A stretch of DNA of 22,189 nucleotides from JBDKUD01 sp050943315 (lineage in GTDB: Bacteria; Bacillota; Syntrophomonadia; Syntrophomonadales; Syntrophomonadaceae), in the NCBI GenBank assembly GCA_050943315.1, contig JBMNOY010000035.1:1-22189 (forward strand). The letters run 5' to 3'. How positions within the stretch are numbered: position 1 is the first letter of the stretch; every line of letters begins with the position of its first letter. The notes beneath the pieces were generated by a model. It worked only from the letters and a program-made list of their open reading frames with translations, did not search any database and was not told where the DNA came from. Both the position numbers and the translations under genes were made by a program. This document shows, in pieces, positions 16,891 through 22,189 of the stretch.

Positions 16891-18183
16891 CTATTTAATT
16901 ACAGGCTGGCTATTATAATAATTGCTTAACAATTCCACCGGATGAACAACTTGCGCACTCCAGTTACGGCGGACAGTACCATATTTTAACTGCATCATAC
17001 AGCTTGGACAGCAGGTAGCAATCTTTTCTGCTCCGGTTTCCATAGCACTATCCATCTTGCGGTCTAAAATTTTCATAGACATGTCATAATGGGTGACACT
17101 ATAAGTTCCCGATCCACCGCAGCACCGGTTGGCTTCGCCCATTTCCACAAAATTTACCCCGGGAATGCGTTGTAAAAGCTCGCGGGGCTGTCTGGTTATA
17201 CCCTGGGCATTGGCCAGGTGACAGGGATCATGGTAGGTCACACGGGTTTTGCTCACCGGATTACTAGAAGGTATAGTGATATTAACAACATCAATCAAGA
17301 ATTTAGTTATATCCATAACTTTGGCCGCAAACTGATAAGCCTCATCTTCAATCTTAAGTCCTTGAAAAAGAAACGCCATTTGCTTGTGCGATAGGGCAGC
17401 CGAACACGAAGCACAATCGGTAATTATATAATCAAAATTATAGGAATTAAAAATCTTTATATTATGGGCTGCCAAACTTTGAGCAGTATCAATTTTACCA
17501 TTAGCTATATGGGGTAAACCACAGCATTTCATATTTGGCGGAATAACTACCTCACACCCGTTTCGAATAAGTACATCTACTGTGGCCAGCGCAACGCCGG
17601 GATTAAAAAGGTCAGTACCGCAACCTAAAAAATAACCAATGGTATATTTTTTGTTTCCGCGAGCCGGATTCACTTCACTTAAACTGCTGCGAGCCGAGTG
17701 CAGGGGCACATCGGACAATATTTTTTCAGCTTTGGGTAAATCGCCCGGGAGTATATTCAGAAGTCCCAACTTACGAGCCAATTTTTGCATTCCTGATTTT
17801 TGCGCACCCCACATAAAAAAAGACATAGTTCTCAGCAAACCCGGCCTGGTCCACATAGTGTCAAAAACTAAATCCTTAGCCAGGCTGGGATTCTTTTTAT
17901 ATATATACGACCTGGCGGCAGCATTTAGTTCATGTACATCTATTCCTGAAGGACAATTAATGCTGCATGTCTCACACATTAAACACCGGGCCAGTCTTTC
18001 ATACAACTCTTTGGATGGTTCTACTTTTCCATCCCGCAGCATTCCGGTCATAAAAACGTGTCCGCGGGGAGCAGCAGTCTCATTTTTTATTTCGCTAAAC
18101 ACCGGACAAACACTACGGCATTTGCCACAGCGCACACATTTCATTATTTGTTCTTTTACCGGAGGTAAATTCTTAAAATCCAT
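16891..18183 (-). CDS. glcF: (Fe-S)-binding subunit of a 2-hydroxyacid oxidase/dehydrogenase (GlcF-like)
   Basis: A 430-residue iron-sulfur subunit that accepts electrons from the FAD subunit encoded just upstream. Seen: two ferredoxin-type motifs, C16-x2-C19-x2-C22-x3-C26-P and C67-x2-C70-x2-C73-x3-C77-P, then two CCG (cysteine-rich) domains with KCCGLPH and RCCGGSG plus the CCPSC stretch near the C-terminus, as in GlcF, LutA and HdrB-like proteins. The ATG at 18183 has AGGAAGG upstream. The substrate of the pair (glycolate, D-lactate or another 2-hydroxyacid) cannot be decided from sequence. No etfAB genes are adjacent, unlike electron-confurcating lactate dehydrogenases, so the electron acceptor is open. 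Confidence 0.9.
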   Translation of the reverse strand: MDFKNLPPVKEQIMKCVRCGKCRSVCPVFSEIKNETAAPRGHVFMTGMLRDGKVEPSKELYERLARCLMCETCSINCPSGIDVHELNAAARSYIYKKNPSLAKDLVFDTMWTRPGLLRTMSFFMWGAQKSGMQKLARKLGLLNILPGDLPKAEKILSDVPLHSARSSLSEVNPARGNKKYTIGYFLGCGTDLFNPGVALATVDVLIRNGCEVVIPPNMKCCGLPHIANGKIDTAQSLAAHNIKIFNSYNFDYIITDCASCSAALSHKQMAFLFQGLKIEDEAYQFAAKVMDITKFLIDVVNITIPSSNPVSKTRVTYHDPCHLANAQGITRQPRELLQRIPGVNFVEMGEANRCCGGSGTYSVTHYDMSMKILDRKMDSAMETGAEKIATCCPSCMMQLKYGTVRRNWSAQVVHPVELLSNYYNSQPVIK

Positions 18184-18242
18184 AGAAAGCCTTCCTTCCT
18201 AAAGGGATGGTCCTGGTACCAGAAGCACCTGAATGTGAAGCT

Positions 18243-19643
18243 TTAGAACACCTTTCCGGGATTCATGATACCTTTGGGGTCGAAAGCCGCTTTAATTTTC
18301 TTCATGTATTCAACCGCATTGCCGTGTTCTAATTCGGCATAGCCGCGACGAACCACGCCTACGCCGTGTTCGCCTGTAGTAGACCCTTCCATTTCAATTG
18401 CCAATAAATGAATTTCGTGCACCAGTTTTAGTGCTCTGTCAACTTCCTCCGGAATCTCGGGATTAATTACCGGGGCGGTATGCACATTGCCATCACCAAT
18501 ATGGCCATAATTCACAACCTTAATATTATACTTTTCCCCCAGAGCCCGTATAGCTCTTAAGGTATCAGCAACTTTGGACAGGGGAACGCTTATATCTTCT
18601 CCCGCGAATACCCTGGTTCCATCAGGCCGGACCCGGGCGGCAGCACTAGCTGTCACGCTGCGCCCTTCCCATAATTCAGCCATTCTTTTCGGTTCGGTAG
18701 CCCATTCAACGGTTCTGGCCCGCCGCTCAGCAATTTCTTTTATGGCTGTACCTTCATAGTTAACACTGGGTGGATTCCCGTCCACCTCAAAAAGCAAAAT
18801 TGCTTCAGCATCAGGTAATTTGATATGGGGCTTAAATTGATTGACTGCTTGAATAGCTGAACTGTCAAGTATTTCAATTCCCGATGGAAGTATGCCTTCC
18901 TGATATACTTCCAATACTGTCGCCGGAGCATCATCAAGGTGATCGAAAACGGCCATGGCAATACCACGTGCCTTGGGTTTAGGCCAGCATCGTAACCTGA
19001 TCTTGGTAATAACTCCCAGTACTCCTTCGGAACCAATCATAAGTTTGGTCAAGTTTAAGCCGGAAACATTTTTTATACAGCGGGCTTTAATTCCGCCGGT
19101 ATATATTATCTCACCATTGGCAAGAACCATCTCCAGACCCAGGATATACTGTTCTGTACATCCATATTTTACCGCCCTTAAACCGCTGGCATTATTGGCA
19201 ACCATACCTCCCACCGTACACATTTTGCTGCTGCCTGGGTCAGGAGGAAAGAACAAATTATACTTGGCCAGTTCATCGTTCAAATTCGCGTGAATTACTC
19301 CCGGTCGTAAAATTACCTGCATGTTCTTGGCATCTACCTCTATAATATCATCCCAAGTGGCAAGATCCATTATGATTCCACCATCAAGTGCCACACAGCC
19401 ACCGGTTTCTCCTGTGCCTGCTCCCCGGGGAATAACATTAATATCATTGTCGAAGGCAAAACGCATAACTTTTTGTACATCCTCGGTCGATTGCGGCAAA
19501 ACCACGGCATATGGTGCCAGGGGTTTAAGCTTGGTATAAAATGAACTATCATAGGAATAATACATTAAGTCGAGGTCTTCGCTAAGGACCTTTTCCTTAC
19601 CCAATAATCTGATAAGTTCATTATTTATATCCTGTTTTTCCAA
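18243..19643 (-). CDS. glcD: FAD-linked 2-hydroxyacid oxidase/dehydrogenase (GlcD-like)
   Basis: Flavoprotein subunit (~466 residues) of the vanillyl-alcohol-oxidase fold, with an N-terminal FAD_binding_4 domain (PRGAGTGETGGCV, PPDPGSSKMCTVGGMVANNASG) and a C-terminal FAD-oxidase_C domain with the NYGHIGDGNVH metal/active-site stretch and TTGEHGVG. It oxidises a D-2-hydroxyacid to a 2-oxoacid and passes electrons to the GlcF-like protein encoded 59 nt downstream. The frame is open from GTG 19652, but the Shine-Dalgarno GAAGGAG (complement of 19652-19658) overlaps that codon. TTG 19643 lies 8 nt beyond it and is the better start. The gene diverges from the beta-oxidation operon across the 19644-20475 control region, so shared regulation is possible. 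Confidence 0.92.
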   Translation of the reverse strand: MEKQDINNELIRLLGKEKVLSEDLDLMYYSYDSSFYTKLKPLAPYAVVLPQSTEDVQKVMRFAFDNDINVIPRGAGTGETGGCVALDGGIIMDLATWDDIIEVDAKNMQVILRPGVIHANLNDELAKYNLFFPPDPGSSKMCTVGGMVANNASGLRAVKYGCTEQYILGLEMVLANGEIIYTGGIKARCIKNVSGLNLTKLMIGSEGVLGVITKIRLRCWPKPKARGIAMAVFDHLDDAPATVLEVYQEGILPSGIEILDSSAIQAVNQFKPHIKLPDAEAILLFEVDGNPPSVNYEGTAIKEIAERRARTVEWATEPKRMAELWEGRSVTASAAARVRPDGTRVFAGEDISVPLSKVADTLRAIRALGEKYNIKVVNYGHIGDGNVHTAPVINPEIPEEVDRALKLVHEIHLLAIEMEGSTTGEHGVGVVRRGYAELEHGNAVEYMKKIKAAFDPKGIMNPGKVF

Positions 19644-19832
19644 AACTTTCACTCCTTCATTAGAAGTTAACGGTCAATAAAGAGACTAACCTGGCAGGTT
19701 TTGGGGCATATTACCCTTATACTAAGTCTATAATACTTGCCTATTATAACATAAGAAAAACTTGTATTAATGGCCAAAAGACGAACATTTTCGATGTACA
19801 CAAAATACACAGCAGTGTAAAAAACAAGAGCA

Positions 19833-19850
19833 TAATGCAGATGTACATTG
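19833..19850. promoter_or_regulatory. Degenerate third copy of the TAATGCA dyad
   Basis: TAATGCA-GATG-TACATTG has a perfect left half-site and a 5/7 right half-site of the TAATGCA-N4-TGCATTA motif, with the same 4-nt spacer. It starts 94 bp upstream of the first perfect dyad, about nine helical turns. It may be an auxiliary binding site for the same regulator. The stretch 19653-19832 holds no other convincing signal; AT-rich -10-like hexamers occur, without good -35 partners for glcD. Confidence 0.45.
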
Positions 19851-19926
19851 GTATAAAACTCACGAAATTGCAGATACTATGCGAAATAGCCAATAGTTAG
19901 CAAAATATGTAAGGCCGATGAGTGTG

Positions 19927-19967
19927 TAATGCAACTGTGCATTACATGGTAATGCACAGTTGCATTA
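19927..19967. promoter_or_regulatory. Tandem 18-bp dyads, probable enhancer (UAS) for the sigma-54 promoter
   Basis: Two copies of TAATGCA-N4-TGCATTA (spacers ACTG at 19927-19944 and CAGT at 19950-19967) are separated by CATGG. The two copies are exact reverse complements, so together they are also a perfect 18-bp inverted repeat. No U-run follows, so it is not a terminator. The dyad centres lie at about -152 and -130 relative to the predicted sigma-54 start, the usual place for enhancer-binding-protein sites. The cognate regulator is not encoded in the window. Confidence 0.7.
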
Positions 19968-20060
19968 ATGTCACAACACATGAATTTTAGTACCGGAGGA
20001 GATGTTCACCAAATTCAGAAACACTAAGGCATTAGCCCGATTTGCAGCAACTGAAAAAGA

Positions 20061-20078
20061 TTGGCACGGTTATTGCTA
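20061..20078 (+). promoter_or_regulatory. Sigma-54 (RpoN) -24/-12 promoter
   Basis: TTGGCACGGTTATTGCTA fits the published sigma-54 consensus (YTGGCACG-N4-TTGCW) at every defined position, including the flanking purines upstream. The -24 GG is at 20063-20064 and the -12 GC at 20075-20076, giving a predicted start near 20088. The next complete gene on this strand is the crotonase (20476), so it most likely drives crotonase and thiolase. Transcription would need an ATP-driven enhancer-binding protein. Confidence 0.85.
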
Positions 20079-20087
20079 ATCAATAAA

Positions 20088-20475
20088 GTGGTGAGGAATG
20101 AAAATGCACAATCACGTTTCAGCCTCCTTATATGCCATTTTTTATACTCGCGCAAACTGCTCTATGGTGCTAGGTCAAAGCATACTGTGGTTTATTTAAC
20201 CGCAATGATTAAACAAAGTAACCTGCTATCATCATGGAGCAGTTGCCCCTTCCCACTTTTCCGGTTAGCAATTCAACGTAGCTATCGGAGATGTAAGGGT
20301 TGCCAACCAGAACCGAAGCATAAATATGGTTTTCTGATACCGGGAACAGTCCTCTTCTGGTATTGGTTAAGGAATAAGGAGGTAACCGGTTTGTATGCAT
20401 GATTCCTTGCTTAAGTCATTCACAAGGAAGGGTGTTACCTTGGGAATGGATAGATGATTGGAGGGAGGGATGTTA
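20088..20475 (+). promoter_or_regulatory. Long mRNA leader of the beta-oxidation operon, with possible small ORFs and stem-loops
   Basis: About 390 nt lie between the predicted sigma-54 start and the crotonase. It could encode small peptides: ATG 20104-20199 (31 residues, behind GAGGA) and ATG 20395-20457 (20 residues, behind a full AAGGAGG at 20377-20383). A third frame, 20399-20476, ends by overlapping the crotonase ATG as TAATG. Possible stems are CCAACCAGAA with TTCTGG-TA-TTGG (20303-20312 / 20355-20366), AGGTAAC with GTTACCT (20380-20386 / 20434-20440), and, nested inside the latter, TTCCTTG with CAAGGAA. The AGGTAAC stem would cover part of the AAGGAGG. None matches a riboswitch class I recognise. 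Confidence 0.35.
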
Positions 20476-21258
20476 ATGGCGTATGAGAACATTATTCTTG
20501 AAAAGGAAGATAGGTTAGCCATACTCTATATCAACAGGCCCAAGGCTCTTAATGCTCTAAACAATGACACCCTGGTAGAGCTAAAGAGTGCTATTACCGA
20601 AATTAAAGAAGATTCCGGGATTGATGTATTAATCATTACAGGTGCTGGTGACAAATCCTTTGTTGCTGGTGCAGACATTGCTTACATGCAACCTTTATCG
20701 GCTGTAGAAGGCCGTGCCTTCGGCGCTCTAGGGCAGGAAGTTTTCCGCATGATAGAGGCTATGGAAAAACCGGTTATTGCAGCAGTTAATGGCTTTGCAC
20801 TTGGCGGTGGTTGTGAACTAGCTATGTGTTGCGATTTCCGTGTAGCGTCTTTCAGGGCGAAATTCGGACAACCTGAGGTAGGCCTGGGCATAACCCCCGG
20901 TTTTGGCGGAACGCAGCGTTTACCGCGTTTGGTCGGGCCTGGAATGGCCAAGCAATTATTGTATACGGCAGATGTGATTGATGCTAATGAGGCCTTAAGA
21001 ATTGGTCTGGTAAATCATGTAGTACCACCAGAGGAATTGATGGAATTTGTCAAAGGTATCGCCAAGCGCATCATAAGTAAAGCGCAGGTGGCGGTTCGTT
21101 TTTGTAAAGCTGCGGCTAATGAAGGCATGCAGACGGATATTGACCGTGGCATGACTATTGAAGCCGATGTATTTGGTCTGTGTTTTGCTACTGAAGACCA
21201 AAAAGAAGGTATGACAGCTTTTATTGAAAAGAGAAAACCCGCTTTTGTAGGGAAATAA
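20476..21258 (+). CDS. Enoyl-CoA hydratase / 3-hydroxybutyryl-CoA dehydratase (crotonase)
   Basis: A 260-residue crotonase-fold enzyme that adds water across the double bond of a 2-enoyl-CoA (crotonyl-CoA to 3-hydroxybutyryl-CoA) in beta-oxidation, or the reverse in butyrate synthesis. The oxyanion-hole segments VAGADIAYM and NGFALGGGCELA are present. Both catalytic glutamates are there, E114 (GGGCE) and E134 (QPEVGLG), 20 residues apart as in true hydratases and unlike isomerase or decarboxylase relatives that lack one. The frame is open from TTG 20458 and ATG 20470. ATG 20476 fits best with the GGAGGGAGGG purine stretch (20460-20469) and the family start MAYENIILEK. A thiolase follows 47 nt later. 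It is likely transcribed from the sigma-54 promoter at 20061. Confidence 0.95.
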   Translation: MAYENIILEKEDRLAILYINRPKALNALNNDTLVELKSAITEIKEDSGIDVLIITGAGDKSFVAGADIAYMQPLSAVEGRAFGALGQEVFRMIEAMEKPVIAAVNGFALGGGCELAMCCDFRVASFRAKFGQPEVGLGITPGFGGTQRLPRLVGPGMAKQLLYTADVIDANEALRIGLVNHVVPPEELMEFVKGIAKRIISKAQVAVRFCKAAANEGMQTDIDRGMTIEADVFGLCFATEDQKEGMTAFIEKRKPAFVGK

Positions 21259-21305
21259 AAATGTAGGGGAATAAAATTAATTTTTTTATTATTAAGGAGA
21301 GGTGA

Positions 21306-22189
21306 ATGTTTGTGAGAGAAGTAGTTATTGTTAGCGCATGCCGTACACCAGTTGGGACTTTTAATGGGACGTTGAAGGATACCCCCCCTGTAGAATTGGG
21401 AAAAGTCGTAATTGCCGAAGCAGTAAAAAGAGCTGGAATCGAACCAGCTGCTGTTGATGAAGTTATAATGGGTTGCGTATTGCAAGCTGCCCAGGGACAA
21501 AACGTTGCTCGTCAGGCTATGATTAAGGCAGGCTTACCTGTAGAAACTACCGCTTTTACTATTAACAAAGTATGTGGTTCCGGTTTGAGAGCGGTTAGCT
21601 TGGCTGCTCAGATAATCAAAGCCGGTGATGCTGATATAATCGTAGCTGGCGGAACAGAAAACATGAGCTATGCTCCTTTCGCACTGGAAAAAGCTCGTTA
21701 TGGATATAGAATGAATAATGGCGTTCTGGTTGACTGTATGATAAAAGACGGCTTATGGGAAGCTTTTAACAATTATCATATGGGTATAACCGCTGAAAAC
21801 GTAAACGAACAATGGGGCATTACCAGAGAAGAGCAGGATGAATTTGGCTTAAGAAGTCAGGAAAGAGCTGCAGCAGCTATTGCTTCTGGCCGCTTCAAAG
21901 ATGAAATCGTTCCTGTCGTATTAAAAGGCAAAAAGGGTGATATCGTATTCGATACCGACGAACATCCCCGTGCAACCACTGCCGAAAAAATGGCCGCTTT
22001 GAAACCCGCATTTAAGAAAGATGGTAGCGTAACCGCAGGTAATGCCTCCGGTATTAATGACAGTGCAGCAGCAGTTGTTGTAATGTCTGCTGAAAAAGCT
22101 GCCGAACTGGGTTTAAAACCTTTATTTAAAATCGTAAGTTATGCTTCCGGCGGCGTAGATCCCAAGATTATGGGCGTAGGTCCTGTTCC
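21306..22189 (+). CDS. Acetyl-CoA acetyltransferase (thiolase), 3' truncated by window
   Basis: The first ~294 residues of a thiolase, the enzyme that cleaves acetoacetyl-CoA (or a longer 3-ketoacyl-CoA) with CoA to release acetyl-CoA, or condenses in reverse. The nucleophile Cys is at residue 90 in NKVCGSGLRAV. The lead-in VVIVSACRTPVGTFNG, GGTENMSYAPF, the MGITAENV loop and NASGINDSAAAVVV are all family hallmarks. The frame is open to the window end, so the His and second Cys motifs (GHP, CxGGG) are not visible. ATG 21306 has AAGGAG (21294-21299) at a 6-nt spacer; GTG 21312 would give the common MREVVIVSA start and is nearly as likely. It forms an operon with the crotonase; there is no terminator between. 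Confidence 0.95.
   Translation, partial: MFVREVVIVSACRTPVGTFNGTLKDTPPVELGKVVIAEAVKRAGIEPAAVDEVIMGCVLQAAQGQNVARQAMIKAGLPVETTAFTINKVCGSGLRAVSLAAQIIKAGDADIIVAGGTENMSYAPFALEKARYGYRMNNGVLVDCMIKDGLWEAFNNYHMGITAENVNEQWGITREEQDEFGLRSQERAAAAIASGRFKDEIVPVVLKGKKGDIVFDTDEHPRATTAEKMAALKPAFKKDGSVTAGNASGINDSAAAVVVMSAEKAAELGLKPLFKIVSYASGGVDPKIMGVGPV

Noticed and set aside
19927..19967. Inverted repeat as a transcription terminator for an upstream gene
   Set aside because: No U-run on either strand, no gene reading into it, and an internal two-dyad symmetry that fits protein binding better.
20209..20400. 63-codon minus-strand open frame upstream of the crotonase
   Set aside because: No ribosome site, no recognisable family, and it lies antisense in the leader.
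20061..20402. 113-codon plus-strand open frame in the control region
   Set aside because: It begins at a TTG inside the sigma-54 -24 element with no Shine-Dalgarno, and the composition is unlike the neighbouring proteins.

Overview
The window looks like a chromosomal segment of a low-to-mid GC Gram-positive anaerobe (Bacillota, class Clostridia). The gene order largely follows the Bacillus subtilis stretch miaB-ymcA-(cotE)-mutS-mutL ... miaA-hfq ... spoVK-(hflX)-ynbB-(glnR)-glnA, with lexA next. Shine-Dalgarno sites are strong, and TTG/GTG starts are common. Short-chain beta-oxidation genes (crotonase, thiolase) under a sigma-54-type promoter, plus a GlcD/GlcF oxidase pair, suggest a fatty-acid or organic-acid user such as Syntrophomonadaceae. 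That placement is inference from gene content; no 16S or other decisive marker is present.

Positions 1-4017: the 3' part of miaB (tRNA methylthiolation), a YmcA/RicA-family gene with a Cys-rich tail, a hairpin, and mutS. Positions 4072-9627: a tightly packed group of a hydantoinase/oxoprolinase-like protein, a histone-deacetylase-fold protein with a C-terminal Cys-pair module, mutL, and a small SAM methyltransferase. Junctions there are 4-nt overlaps or 2-nt gaps. The hydantoinase/deacetylase pair therefore sits between the two mismatch-repair genes. Positions 9785-11059: miaA and hfq, ended by a textbook terminator. Positions 11132-15283: spoVK-like AAA ATPase, ynbB-type PLP enzyme, DUF456 membrane protein and class I-alpha glutamine synthetase.

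From 15321 to 19643 the genes are on the minus strand. A convergent terminator separates glnA from lexA. The lexA gene has a likely LexA operator in its own promoter region, and a TtcA-like tRNA thiolation gene lies upstream of it. Next comes a glcD-glcF pair ended by its own terminator.

Positions 19644-20475 form an ~830-bp control region and are the most interesting part of the window. They hold two tandem 18-bp dyads (TAATGCA-N4-TGCATTA) that together make a perfect 18-bp inverted repeat, a third degenerate copy upstream, and a full-consensus sigma-54 (-24/-12) promoter about 100 bp downstream. An unusually long (~390 nt) leader with possible small ORFs and stem-loops then runs to a crotonase (enoyl-CoA hydratase) and a thiolase cut by the window end. 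The layout is that of an enhancer-dependent promoter controlled by an unidentified bacterial enhancer-binding protein, driving a beta-oxidation operon.

No rRNA, tRNA, CRISPR, insertion sequence or phage gene was recognised.
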